A DNA stretch of 64,000 nucleotides, taken from JACCVL01 sp963695375. Lineage in GTDB: Bacteria; Actinomycetota; Actinomycetes; Propionibacteriales; Nocardioidaceae. Of the stretch, positions 32,930-41,969 are shown piece by piece. The stretch's first letter is position 1; each line of letters opens with the position of its first letter. Position numbers and translations under genes: made by a program. The notes beneath the pieces were generated by a model. That model did no database searches and was not told the DNA's origin. It saw only the letters and a list, made by a program, of their open reading frames with translations. The stretch covers positions 124,001 through 188,000 of the forward strand of contig OY968767.1 of NCBI GenBank assembly GCA_963695375.1, given 5' to 3'.

Positions 32930-33688
32930 TCAGAAGGGGACGGCGGTCCGCAGCAGGCCGTCGCCGGAAGCGCGGCCGGACAGGATGCGGCAGAACTCCA
33001 CCGCGTCCAGCTCCAGCGCTTCGCCGCCCGCCCCCTGCTCGAAGCCGCCACCGGCCGGACCGGTCAACGTGAGCTGGTACGGCCGTCCGTGCCGGCACCC
33101 CCACTCCTCGACCACGTCGGCGACGATCCGCCCGTCGTGGCCGGCGTCGACCACAGGCGTCGTGCCGAGCGCACGGGCGAGGTCGACCCGGTGCATCCAG
33201 GTGTCCCGGGTCAGGATGGTGTCCACCAGGTAGCCCACCGGCCAGCGCTCCGGCTGCCCGTTCACGACCTGTGTGATCCGCACCCGGCGGATCAGCCCGG
33301 GAGTCCGCCGCCGCCCGCGAGCCGCCGGTGCCACCAGCCGCCGACACTCGGCCACCAGCTCGTCGGTCGTCGAGGCGGCCACCCGCTCGATCTGCACGGC
33401 GGTCATGTGGTCCACGTCGGTCCCGCCGGAGGCCCGCAGCCGTCGGGCCACCGCCAGCTGCTGGCGGAGCGTCTCCCGCAGTGCGGCCGCCGCGCGCATC
33501 GCACCGACCAGGTGCCCGGCGAGGTCGCGCACGGTCCACCCGGCGCAGTCGGTGGGAAGCGTCCACTGGTCGTCGCCGACCCTGCTCAGCAGCGCGGCGA
33601 AGCGGGCGTACTCCTCCTCGGCCAGTCCGGGTGCCTCACTCCGGGCGAGACCGGAGAGCTGGGCGACGTCGGGGGCGGTGACGGTCAT
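32930..33688 (-). CDS. Maleylpyruvate-isomerase/DinB-like mycothiol-dependent protein
   Basis: 252 residues. The DinB-fold helical domain has the metal-site pattern DCAGWTVRDLAGHLVG near 50 and RDTWMHRVDLARAL near 165, as in mycothiol-dependent maleylpyruvate isomerase and related TIGR03083 proteins. A C-terminal SCP2-like domain (about 185-250) completes the fold. It probably uses mycothiol to isomerise or conjugate a small molecule. The ATG overlaps the TetR stop (ATGA), so it is co-expressed with and probably controlled by that regulator. Confidence 0.85.
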   Translation of the reverse strand: MTVTAPDVAQLSGLARSEAPGLAEEEYARFAALLSRVGDDQWTLPTDCAGWTVRDLAGHLVGAMRAAAALRETLRQQLAVARRLRASGGTDVDHMTAVQIERVAASTTDELVAECRRLVAPAARGRRRTPGLIRRVRITQVVNGQPERWPVGYLVDTILTRDTWMHRVDLARALGTTPVVDAGHDGRIVADVVEEWGCRHGRPYQLTLTGPAGGGFEQGAGGEALELDAVEFCRILSGRASGDGLLRTAVPF

Positions 33689-34278
33689 GGCGTCCTCCTC
33701 GGGGAATCGAGCCGGGACTCGGCGTGCGTCACGAACATGTCGACGGCGGCGTCGACCAGTCGACCCCAGCGGTCACCGCCCGGGTCGTTGGCGATCTGTT
33801 GCGCGGTGAGACCGCTGAGCAGGGCGGTCCAGAGGTCGAGCAGGCGGTCGTCGTCGAAGCCGTTCTCGACCAGCAGCCGGCGGCCCACCTCGAGCTGGGC
33901 GACGGCCAGCGCGTAGGACTCCGCGCTCGGCTCGAAGCCGGGGATGGTGCGCTGGAACAGCAACTGATAGCGGACCGGGTCCGCGACGCAGAAGTCGAAG
34001 AACACCCGCGCGCCGCGCCGGAGCCGCTCCCGCCCGGGGGCTGTCTCGGTGAGCAGCCGCTCGGACGCGGCGAGCTGCTCGTAGCCCTGCCGGTACATCG
34101 CGTCGTAGATGGCGTGCTTGGAGTCGAAGTACGAGTACAGGCTGGGCGCGCGGATGCCCACCGCGGCCGCGAGCTCGCGCAGCGAGAGCCCGGCGAGGCC
34201 GGACTCCCGGCAGAGGTCCCAGGCCGCCGCCAGGATGTCGGCCCGGGACTGGGCCCGGCGGGCGTCGCGCAACGACAC
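33685..34278 (-). CDS. TetR-family repressor
   Basis: 197 residues from GTG 34278, chosen because the two operators lie just upstream. HTH: SLRELAAAVGIRAPSLYSYFDSKHAIYDAMY, the TetR signature, at about 33-63. The C-terminal ligand domain matches TetR_C_33-like regulators. It precedes the DinB-fold gene with an ATGA overlap and likely represses its own two-gene operon. Confidence 0.88.
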   Translation of the reverse strand: MSLRDARRAQSRADILAAAWDLCRESGLAGLSLRELAAAVGIRAPSLYSYFDSKHAIYDAMYRQGYEQLAASERLLTETAPGRERLRRGARVFFDFCVADPVRYQLLFQRTIPGFEPSAESYALAVAQLEVGRRLLVENGFDDDRLLDLWTALLSGLTAQQIANDPGGDRWGRLVDAAVDMFVTHAESRLDSPRRTP

Positions 34279-34288
34279 GGCACGTCTC

Positions 34289-34320
34289 CTAACGCTGTTA
34301 GGAAACTCTAACAACGTTAG
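34289..34320. promoter_or_regulatory. Twin TetR operators CTAAC-N3-GTTAG
   Basis: CTAACGCTGTTAG (34289-34301) and CTAACAACGTTAG (34308-34320) are two 13-bp palindromes with identical arms and centres 19 bp apart, placed 11-42 nt upstream of the tetR GTG. Paired sites about two helical turns apart suit two repressor dimers on the same DNA face. Confidence 0.72.
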
Positions 34321-34328
34321 ACAGGGGG

Positions 34329-35579
34329 TCAACCCACATCGGCGTCACGCTCGGTCCGGCGCACCACGGTGAGGGTCAGCAGCATGGTCGCGGCAGCGGT
34401 GACGGACAGCAGCAGCAGCCCGATGGCGTAGGAGTCGGTGCGGCCGTAGACGTAGCCCATGATCAGCGGCGGCACGAAGCCGCCGAGCCCGCCGGCGGCG
34501 CCCACCAGACCGGTCACGCCGCCGACCCGGGACGGATCGGTCACCTGGGCGAGCAGGGCGAAGGTGGCCCCGGTGCCGGACCCGAGCGCCATGGCCATGG
34601 CCAGGAAGGCGCCCGTGCCCGCGTGCTCGAGGATCGGCGTCGTGGCGGCGACGGCCGCACCCCCCGCGACGACGGCGTAGCCGATCGCGAGCACGGGGAC
34701 CGGCCCGAACCGGTCCGAGAGCCAGCCCCCGACCGGCCGCATCAGAACGGCCACCACGACGAAGCCGGCCATCCGGTTCGCCGCGTCCGCCGGGGTGAGG
34801 TCGTAGGCGGTCTTCAGGTACGACGGCAGGTAGACGGAGAACGCGACGTAGCCACCGAACGCCACCGCGTAGCAGATGCTCGCCTGCCAGGCGATCGGCA
34901 ACCGGGCGTTCGACGCCAACCGGCTCGCGAGGGAGCCGGTCGGCGCGGCCCGCCCCGGTGCGTCCTGCATGAACAGCCAGGCGACGACGGCGAAGACCGC
35001 GAGTGCGGCCGCGGCCGCCAGGAACGGGGCCCGTTCGCTGACGTCGGTGTACAGCGTCACGGTGGTGAGCGCGCTGATCGCCGTACCCCCCATACCCGCC
35101 CCGAAGATGCCGACGGCGAGGCCACGGTGCTCCGGGGGGAACCAGGCGTTGACGAACGGCACCCCCACCGCGAACGAGGTGCCGGAGATGCCGAGGAAGA
35201 AGCCTCCGATCAGCAGCGCGGTGTAGTCGGACTGCCCGAGATAGCCGATCCACAGGACCGGGAAGACCGCCGCCAGCGAGACGACGACGAACATCTCCCG
35301 CCCGCCGAGCGTGTCGGTCAGTGCTCCGACCAGGATCCGCCCGAGCGAGCCGACGATCACCGGCACGGCGACGATCAGGGCCACCTGGGACTCGCTCAGC
35401 GCCCCCAGCTGGCCGCTGTCGCGGAACACCGGGCCCAGCGGGCTGAGCAGCGCCCACGCCCAGAAGTTGATCGCGAACCCGACGGTCGCCAACCCGAGCA
35501 TGAGCCCCCGCCGCCGGGACGTGGCGCTGTCGGCTGCAGAGATCGTGCCGGCCGCACGGGGGGTGACGAGCTCTGCCAT
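34329..35579 (-). CDS. narK: MFS transporter, nitrate/nitrite NarK-like
   Basis: 416 residues, 12 helices. NNP-family marks are present: the N-terminal FAINFWAWALLSPLGP, helix-5-type GGFFLGISGTSFAVGVPFVNAWFPPEHRGLA with a Gly-rich nitrate signature, and GNAG-like stretches near GFGAGMGG and GGVTGLVGAAGGLGGF. No nitrate or nitrite reductase gene is nearby, so direction and substrate (nitrate uptake or nitrite export) cannot be set. Its 3' end abuts the tetR operators. Confidence 0.82.
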   Translation of the reverse strand: MAELVTPRAAGTISAADSATSRRRGLMLGLATVGFAINFWAWALLSPLGPVFRDSGQLGALSESQVALIVAVPVIVGSLGRILVGALTDTLGGREMFVVVSLAAVFPVLWIGYLGQSDYTALLIGGFFLGISGTSFAVGVPFVNAWFPPEHRGLAVGIFGAGMGGTAISALTTVTLYTDVSERAPFLAAAAALAVFAVVAWLFMQDAPGRAAPTGSLASRLASNARLPIAWQASICYAVAFGGYVAFSVYLPSYLKTAYDLTPADAANRMAGFVVVAVLMRPVGGWLSDRFGPVPVLAIGYAVVAGGAAVAATTPILEHAGTGAFLAMAMALGSGTGATFALLAQVTDPSRVGGVTGLVGAAGGLGGFVPPLIMGYVYGRTDSYAIGLLLLSVTAAATMLLTLTVVRRTERDADVG

Positions 35580-35752
35580 CGCGGCACCTCCAGCCGAGTC
35601 CGACCGGACCAGCCTCGCGAGCCGACGCTGCCCGGCGGCAGAGGCGAAGGTCCTTCCGGAGCCGTCACGACGTCCTGGACCAGCCGCCCCGCTCGTGGCC
35701 GGGGCCGTTGGGCCCTGGTGGACGGGACCGCTCCCGGAGCAGGCTGGCGGAG

Positions 35753-38488
35753 ATGTCACGAGCTCTCAGTGCCGCGGTGGCCGCCGCCCTGCCTGTGCAG
35801 ACCGCGGCGGCCGCGGACGTGCTGGCCGCTCTCGACAGCTCGCCTCGTGGCTTGACGACCGCGGAGGCCGGCCAGCGCCTCGCGCGGGACGGCGCGAACC
35901 TCCTACCGCAACCCCGACCACGGAGCCTGCTGGTGCTGTTCGTGCACCAGTTCCTGAGTCCGTTCATCTACGTGCTGCTGTTCGCGACCGCGCTCTCGGC
36001 CTACGTCCAGCACTGGTCGGACGCGCTGTTCATCTCGCTGGTCGTGCTGCTGAACGCCGTGATCGGAATGGTCCAGGAGCATCGCGCCGAGCGCAGCGCG
36101 CTGGCGCTGCGACACCTGGTGACGACGACGGCGCGGGTGGTGCGTGACGGCGACGTGTCCGAGCTGCCCGCTGCCGAGATCGTGCCCGGGGACGTGCTGC
36201 TGCTGGCGTCCGGGGACAAGGTGCCCGCCGACCTGCGCCTGATCGAGACGGCGGGGATGCTGGTCGACGAGTCGACTCTGACCGGCGAGTCGCTGCCGGT
36301 ACAGAAGGACGCCGACCTGCGACTGCCCCGCGACACCGACCTCGCCGACCGGCTGAACTGTGCCTTCGCCGGGACGCTGGTCACCCACGGGCGTGCGGAG
36401 GCCGTCGTCACGGCCACGGGGACCTCCACGACGATCGGAGCCCTGGCCCGCAGCCTGGTGGAGCCGGACCAGAACCAACCGCCGCTCGTCGCCCGGATGC
36501 GTCAGCTCACCGTGTGGGTGGCCGCCGTGGTCGGCGTCGCTGCGGTCATCGTCGTCGGCGTCGAGGTGAGCCGAGGATCGACGCTGGACCAGGCCCTGCT
36601 CCTCGCCGTGGCCCTCGCCGTGTCGGCCATCCCGGAAGGACTTCCGGTCGCGCTGACCGTCGCGCTGGCCATCGCCACGGCGCGGATGGCGCGTCGGCAC
36701 GTCATCGTCCGGCACCTGGTGGCGGTCGAGGCCCTCGGCTCGTGCACCGTGATCGCATCGGACAAGACCGGCACTCTCACCGTCAACGAGCTCACGGTGA
36801 CCCGGCTCGCGGTGCCGCGTGCCGGCGAGTGCACCGTCACCGGCGCGGGGACCACGCCGGAGGGCAGGGTCGAGTGGCCCCAGCCGGACGAGCGCCTCGG
36901 TGAGCCGGTCGAACGACTGGCGCGGACCGGGGTGCTGTGCAACGAGGCCTCGCTGTCCCATCGGGACGGGCACTGGGCCCATCACGGCGACCCGGCCGAC
37001 GTCGCGCTGCTGGTCCTCGGTCACAAGCTGGGCATCACCCAGCCGGCGGCCCTCGCGGCGCGCCCCCTGGTCGCCATGATCGGCTTCGAGCCGGAGCGCC
37101 GGTTCGCCGCCTCGCTGCACGGCGGTGACGCCGGCTTCGAGATCGCCGTCAAGGGCGGCTGGGAGCGAGTGCTGGAGATGTGCGACCGGATGTCCACCCC
37201 TGACGGGGAGCGGCCGCTGGACGCGCACGCACTGGTCAGCACCGCGGAGCGGCTCGCCGGCGCCGGTCACCGCGTGCTGGCGGTGGCGGGGGGGCCGCGC
37301 CGCAAGCCACAGTCGGGCCGGAGTCCGCGCAGCCTGAGCGAGCAGGACCTGACGGAGCTGTGCTTCTACGGCCTGGTCGCCATGACCGACCCCGTCCGTC
37401 CCGACGCGGCCGCGAGCATCGCCGCCTGCCACGAGGCGGGCGTGGTCGTGGACATGATCACCGGCGACCATCCCGCGACGGCCCTGGCGATCGCCCGCGA
37501 GCTGGGCATGGCCGACGGGGAGGCGCCGTCGGTCGTGACCGGCCGGCAGCTTCGCGAGGCCGAGGCCGACGGCACCGCGAGCCTCGACGACCTGGTCGCC
37601 GGTGCCCGCGTCTTCGCCCGGGTGGAGCCGCAGCAGAAGCTCGACATCGTCCGGGCGCTGACTCGTCGGGGCCACATCGTGGCGGTGACCGGTGACGGGG
37701 CCAACGACGCGCCCGCCCTGCGCCAGGCACACGTCGGCGTCGCGATGGGGCGGGCCGGCACCGACGTCGCCCGCGAGGCCGCCGAGCTCATCGTCACCGA
37801 CGACACGGTCGCCTCCATCGCGGCGGGCGTGGAGGAGGGTCGGGTCGCCTACGCGAACGTCCGCAAGGTCGTTCAGCTGCTCGTGACCACCGGGGCCGGC
37901 GAGGTCGTGCTCGTGCTGCTCGCGGTGTTCACCGGGGCGGCGCTGCCCGTGCTCGCCGTCCAGCTGCTCTGGCTCAACCTCGTCACCAACGGCATCCAGG
38001 ACGTCGCCTTGGCCTTCGAGCCCGCGGAGGGCGACGAGATGCACCGGGCCCCGCGAGCTCCCGACGAGCCCGTTTTCGACCGGCTGATGCTCCAGCGACT
38101 CGCGGTCGTCGCGGTGGTCCTGGGGGGACTGGCCTTCGCGCTCTACCGAGTGCTGCTCGAACGTGGCTGGGAGGTCGAGGAGGCCAGGAACGGCGTGGTG
38201 CTGGCACTCGTCCTGAGTGAGAACGTGCTCGCGTTGTCCGCCCGCTCGGAGACCCGGTCGCTGGTCCAGACCGGCGTCACCGGCAACCGCGTCCTGCTGG
38301 TCGGCGTGCTTTGCGCCCTCGGATTGCACCTCGCCGCCATGCACCTGCCCCTGACCCAGGACGTCCTGAGTCTGGGCCCGGTGCCCGCCGCCGGCTGGCT
38401 GCTGGCGATCGGCCTGGTGCTCGTGCTTCTGCTCGCGGTGGAGGTGGACAAGTACGTCGCCCGGCGACGCTTCCCGACCCCGACGTGA
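35753..38488 (+). CDS. P2-type cation-transporting ATPase
   Basis: 911 residues from ATG 35753 with GGCGGAG upstream. An N-terminal cation-ATPase domain precedes the actuator loop TGES (177-180), IPEGLP in helix 4 (293-298), the phosphorylation site DKTGTLT (D337), KGGWERV (nucleotide-binding domain) and GDGANDAP. Ten helices are predicted; the C-terminal NLVTNGIQDVALAFEPAEGDEM is typical of PMR1/SERCA-like Ca2+/Mn2+ pumps and related Na+/K+ exporters. The ion is not defined. It is divergent from narK. Confidence 0.88.
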   Translation: MSRALSAAVAAALPVQTAAAADVLAALDSSPRGLTTAEAGQRLARDGANLLPQPRPRSLLVLFVHQFLSPFIYVLLFATALSAYVQHWSDALFISLVVLLNAVIGMVQEHRAERSALALRHLVTTTARVVRDGDVSELPAAEIVPGDVLLLASGDKVPADLRLIETAGMLVDESTLTGESLPVQKDADLRLPRDTDLADRLNCAFAGTLVTHGRAEAVVTATGTSTTIGALARSLVEPDQNQPPLVARMRQLTVWVAAVVGVAAVIVVGVEVSRGSTLDQALLLAVALAVSAIPEGLPVALTVALAIATARMARRHVIVRHLVAVEALGSCTVIASDKTGTLTVNELTVTRLAVPRAGECTVTGAGTTPEGRVEWPQPDERLGEPVERLARTGVLCNEASLSHRDGHWAHHGDPADVALLVLGHKLGITQPAALAARPLVAMIGFEPERRFAASLHGGDAGFEIAVKGGWERVLEMCDRMSTPDGERPLDAHALVSTAERLAGAGHRVLAVAGGPRRKPQSGRSPRSLSEQDLTELCFYGLVAMTDPVRPDAAASIAACHEAGVVVDMITGDHPATALAIARELGMADGEAPSVVTGRQLREAEADGTASLDDLVAGARVFARVEPQQKLDIVRALTRRGHIVAVTGDGANDAPALRQAHVGVAMGRAGTDVAREAAELIVTDDTVASIAAGVEEGRVAYANVRKVVQLLVTTGAGEVVLVLLAVFTGAALPVLAVQLLWLNLVTNGIQDVALAFEPAEGDEMHRAPRAPDEPVFDRLMLQRLAVVAVVLGGLAFALYRVLLERGWEVEEARNGVVLALVLSENVLALSARSETRSLVQTGVTGNRVLLVGVLCALGLHLAAMHLPLTQDVLSLGPVPAAGWLLAIGLVLVLLLAVEVDKYVARRRFPTPT

Positions 38489-38531
38489 GCGGCTCGGGGC
38501 AGCGGTCGGATCCGATCGACGGGCGCAGGAT

Positions 38532-39884
38532 TCAGCGGGCGGTCAGGACCGCGCGCAGCTCGGGCAGCGCGGCCAGCTGGGTGTCGAGGATGCCGCGGGC
38601 GATGGTCACCGAGCCGACCAACGGGTGCAGCGCCAGCGCCTTGGTGGCGGTGGCGTAGGAGCCGGAGAGAGCGGCCTCGATCGTGGTCCGCTCCACGGCC
38701 TTGACCGTCGTGACCAGACCGGCCGCGTGCGGGTCGAGCGGGTCGGTGGCGGAGGGCCGCCAGCCGTCAGCGTCGACCGTGCACGGCACCTCGACCACGG
38801 CATCGGCGTCCAGCCCGGCCAGGGTGTCCCGGTTGGGCACATTGAGCACCAGCGTGGTCCGCTCGTCCCGGGCCACCGCGCGCATCAGCTGCAGGGCGAC
38901 CCGGTCGTAGCCACCACCGTCGAGGTCCTCCTGCTCCCGCTCGCCGGCGCCGGTCGCGTCGCGACTGTCGGCCATGTAGGTCGCCTCCCGCTCGACCCGC
39001 GCCCGCTCCCAGCGCGCGAACGCGCCGGCGTCGACCTCTGGCCCGTGCGCCCAGAAGTCGCGCTGCTGCCGCAGCAACAGCTCGCCGCGGGTGTGACCAG
39101 CCTTGATAGCGGCCGTGATCGCGTCCGCGTTGTAGTACCAGTACCAGAGGTACTCGTTGGGCACGGTGCCGAGCGACGCCAGCCAGTCCGGCCCGAACAG
39201 CCGGCCCTCCTCGGTGGTGAGCAGGGCCGCCCGGTCGTCGAGCAGCCCGGGGAGCAGGTCGGTCCCGTCGACGAGCACCCGGCGCAGCCAGCCGAGGTGG
39301 TTCAGCCCGGCGTAGTCGAACACCGCCCGGTCCGGGTCGACGTCGAGCGCCCGGGCCACCCGCTTGAACATGCCCACCGGGGAGTCGCAGATGCCGACCA
39401 CCCGGTCGCCGAGCAGACGGGACATCGCCTCGGTGACCATGCCAGCGGGGTTGGTGAAGTTGATGACGTACGCGGCAGGGGCGAGCCGGCGCACGGCCTC
39501 GGCGATCCGCATCGCGACCGGGATGGTGCGCAGGCCGTAGCAGACCCCGCCGGCGCCGGTGGTCTCCTGGCCGAGCGCCCCGCGGTCCAGCGCGGCGCGC
39601 TCGTCGCACACCCGCCCGGCCAGTCCCCCGACCCGGATCGCGGAGAAGACGAAGTCCGCGCCGCGCAGCGCCGTGTCCAGGTCGGTCTCGAGCTGCACCC
39701 GTGGCCCGAGGCGGCCGGCAGCGCGCTCGGCGTCTGCCAGCACCCGGCCGATGGTGCGCAGCCGGTCGGCGTCGACGTCGTGGAGCACCAGGTCGGTGAC
39801 CCGGCCCGGTCCCTCGTCGGCGAGCAGCGCCCGATGGACCAGCGGGACCCGGAAGCCGCCGCCGCCGAGGATGGTGAGCTTCAC
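38532..39884 (-). CDS. GH4 family glycosidase (6-phospho-glycosidase type)
   Basis: 450 residues. NAD site at the N-terminus (TILGGGGFRVP), FTNPAG (144-148), the metal-binding Cys and His of the family in GICDSPVG (C166) and YAGLNHLGW (H196). GH4 enzymes use NAD+ and Mn2+ to cleave by a redox-elimination route; the sequence fits the 6-phospho-beta-glucosidase (BglH) branch. It overlaps the DeoR gene (GTGA). With the PfkB kinase it would act on a phosphorylated disaccharide made inside the cell. Substrate is inferred. Confidence 0.86.
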   Translation of the reverse strand: MKLTILGGGGFRVPLVHRALLADEGPGRVTDLVLHDVDADRLRTIGRVLADAERAAGRLGPRVQLETDLDTALRGADFVFSAIRVGGLAGRVCDERAALDRGALGQETTGAGGVCYGLRTIPVAMRIAEAVRRLAPAAYVINFTNPAGMVTEAMSRLLGDRVVGICDSPVGMFKRVARALDVDPDRAVFDYAGLNHLGWLRRVLVDGTDLLPGLLDDRAALLTTEEGRLFGPDWLASLGTVPNEYLWYWYYNADAITAAIKAGHTRGELLLRQQRDFWAHGPEVDAGAFARWERARVEREATYMADSRDATGAGEREQEDLDGGGYDRVALQLMRAVARDERTTLVLNVPNRDTLAGLDADAVVEVPCTVDADGWRPSATDPLDPHAAGLVTTVKAVERTTIEAALSGSYATATKALALHPLVGSVTIARGILDTQLAALPELRAVLTAR

Positions 39885-40648
39885 GCCGGCTCCTCCGAGG
39901 TGGTGATGATCTCGACGCCGGCTTCGCCGAGTCGGCCCAACGTGTCGGGGTCGGCCGTGGGCTCGGTGACGACGGCCGCCAGGTCGGCGGCGCCGCAGAC
40001 GCGGGCGATCCCCCTGCCGGGGAACTTGCTCGCGTCGGCGACCAGGACCGCGCGCTCGGCCACCTCGATCATGGCTCGCTTGACGGGAACCTCGACCGCG
40101 GTGGTGTCGAGCACGCTGCCGTCTCGGCGGACGCCGCTGGTGCCGAGGAACACCACGTCGGCCCGCACCTGGCGGATCGCCTGCTCGGTGAGGAAGCCGA
40201 CCAGTGAGCGGTAGTTCCGGCGCACGACGCCGCCGAGCAGGATCAGCTCGACGGCCTCGTCGTGCGCGAGCTCCTCGTAGACCGGCAGGCTGGAGGTGAT
40301 CACGGTGACCTCGCGACCGCGCAGCGCGCGGGCGAGGTGACTGGTGGTGGTGCCGATGTCGACGAGGACGACGTCCCCGTCGAGCACCAGCCCGGCGGCC
40401 GCCGTCCCGACCCGCAGCTTGGCGGCCTGGTGGTCGGCCGCGACCACGTCGAACGGCGGCTCGACCGTGCCCAGCGGAGCCGCGCCACCGTGGACGCGCT
40501 GCAGCATCCCCTCGGCTTCCAGGAAGGAGAGGTCTCGGCGTACGGTGGCGCCGCTGACGCCGAGCGCCGCGGACAGCTCGGAGACCTCCGTGGGACCGTC
40601 GGCACGCAGCCACTCGAGGATGCGGTCGTGGCGGCGCCGGGCGAGCAC
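39881..40648 (-). CDS. DeoR-family sugar-phosphate-sensing repressor
   Basis: 255 residues. HTH near 20-40 (TEVSELSAALGVSGATVRRDL) and a DeoR C-terminal sensor domain (DIGTTTSHLARAL, then SSLPV, then LLGGVVRR, then DVVFLGTSGV) that binds a phosphosugar. It is divergent from the PfkB-ABC operon and overlaps GH4; two inverted repeats lie in the 118-bp divergent gap. Induction by a sugar phosphate such as GlcN-6-P is inferred. Confidence 0.9.
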   Translation of the reverse strand: MLARRRHDRILEWLRADGPTEVSELSAALGVSGATVRRDLSFLEAEGMLQRVHGGAAPLGTVEPPFDVVAADHQAAKLRVGTAAAGLVLDGDVVLVDIGTTTSHLARALRGREVTVITSSLPVYEELAHDEAVELILLGGVVRRNYRSLVGFLTEQAIRQVRADVVFLGTSGVRRDGSVLDTTAVEVPVKRAMIEVAERAVLVADASKFPGRGIARVCGAADLAAVVTEPTADPDTLGRLGEAGVEIITTSEEPA

Positions 40649-40672
40649 GGCGACACGGTAGCAGCCAATTCT

Positions 40673-40729
40673 GCTCAGCAGTGAGCATCAGATGCACACC
40701 GCCGGAGGGCACTTGCGCAGAAATGCGCA
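40673..40729. promoter_or_regulatory. Two candidate DeoR operators in the divergent gap
   Basis: GCTCA-N4-TGAGC (40673-40686) and the symmetric pair TGCGCA-GAAA-TGCGCA (40714-40729) lie between the divergent deoR and pfkB-like genes. The second is 37 bp before the kinase start. DeoR repressors often use several sites, so either or both may be operators. Confidence 0.5.
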
Positions 40730-40766
40730 TCTGGGCCAGACTGCGCCCGGAGGAGGAGGTGCCGTG

Positions 40767-41969
40767 ATGTCCGATCCCGACGCTGCGGTAGCAGCGGTGC
40801 AGCCCGCTGCCGCACCTCTCGACCTCGTCGTGACCGGCACGGTCTTCCTGGACCTGATCTTCACCGGGCTGCGCGCCGCGCCGGTGGGAGGGCGCGAGAT
40901 CAACGCCGACGGGATGGGCTCCAGCCCCGGCGGGGCCGCGACCCTCGCCGTCGCCGCCTCCCGGCTCGGGGTGTCGACCGGTCTCGTCGCCGCCTTCGGC
41001 TACGACGTCTACGGCGACTTCTGCTGGACCACGCTGGAGGAGGACGAGGGCGTGGACCTGTCGGGGTCGAAGCGGGTCCCCGACTGGCACTCCCCCGTCA
41101 CCGTGTCGCTCGCCTACGACGACGACCGGGCGATGGTCACCCACGCCCACGAGCCGCCGGTGCAGCCCGAGCTGCTGTTCACCGAGGTGCCGGAGGCGCG
41201 GGCCTGCTTCGCCGACATGGACGGCTCGCGGGCACCGTGGGTCGACGGCTTCGTCGACCGCGGCAGCCTGGTCTTCGCCGACGTCGGCTGGGACGACACC
41301 GGCGCCTGGGACGCGGCCGCGCTGCGCGACCGGCTCGAGGGCTGTCACGCGTTCGTGCCGAACGCAGCCGAGGCGATGGCCTACACCGGCGCCGACCATC
41401 CCGGGGCGGCCCTGGAGGCGCTCCGCGACTGGGTGCCGCTGGCCGTCGTCACCGCCGGGAGCGGCGGGGCCTACGCCGCCGACGAACGGACCGGTGAGAC
41501 GGTCTGGGTCCCCGGTGTCCCGGTCCCCGCCATCGACCCGACCGGAGCGGGTGACGTCTTCCTGGCGGCCCTGATGGCGGGGACCCTGCAGGACTGGCCG
41601 CTGCAGCAGCGGGTCCGGTTCGCCAACCTCGCCGCCGCGCTCTCGGTGCGCGACGTCGGCGGTGCACTGGCCGCACCGGGCTGGGCCGACGTGTGCGACT
41701 GGTGGACCGACCTCGACCAGGACAGCCGCCTGGTCCGCGACTACGCGTTCCTCGAGGGCGTGCTGGCCGGCGTCGAGCACCGGATGTTCGCCCGCGCGGT
41801 GCCGACCATCGGATTCGACGCCGGCAGCCACGACCACTCCCGGCACGGCCCCCGGCCGGTGGGACACGCCTCGCTGTCCCACTTCGGCGTCGCCCTCCCG
41901 CCGCCGGGGCCCGCCGCACCCATCCACCCCGCAGATCCGCCCGACACCACACCCCTGGAGCGCACATGA
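40767..41969 (+). CDS. PfkB-family carbohydrate kinase
   Basis: 400 residues from ATG 40767 after GGAGGAGGAGG. GGAATLAVAASRLG is the substrate-lid motif and DPTGAGDVF (257-265) contains the catalytic Asp and anion hole. A C-terminal extension of about 70 residues (330-400, ending Pro-rich) is longer than usual. In this locus it probably phosphorylates an imported amino sugar or disaccharide at the sugar hydroxyl. ATGA overlaps the binding-protein gene. Confidence 0.88.
   Translation: MSDPDAAVAAVQPAAAPLDLVVTGTVFLDLIFTGLRAAPVGGREINADGMGSSPGGAATLAVAASRLGVSTGLVAAFGYDVYGDFCWTTLEEDEGVDLSGSKRVPDWHSPVTVSLAYDDDRAMVTHAHEPPVQPELLFTEVPEARACFADMDGSRAPWVDGFVDRGSLVFADVGWDDTGAWDAAALRDRLEGCHAFVPNAAEAMAYTGADHPGAALEALRDWVPLAVVTAGSGGAYAADERTGETVWVPGVPVPAIDPTGAGDVFLAALMAGTLQDWPLQQRVRFANLAAALSVRDVGGALAAPGWADVCDWWTDLDQDSRLVRDYAFLEGVLAGVEHRMFARAVPTIGFDAGSHDHSRHGPRPVGHASLSHFGVALPPPGPAAPIHPADPPDTTPLERT

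Noticed and set aside
35903..38344. 813-residue reverse open frame opposite the P-type ATPase
   Set aside because: Composition is that of an antisense shadow; the forward frame has all P-ATPase motifs.
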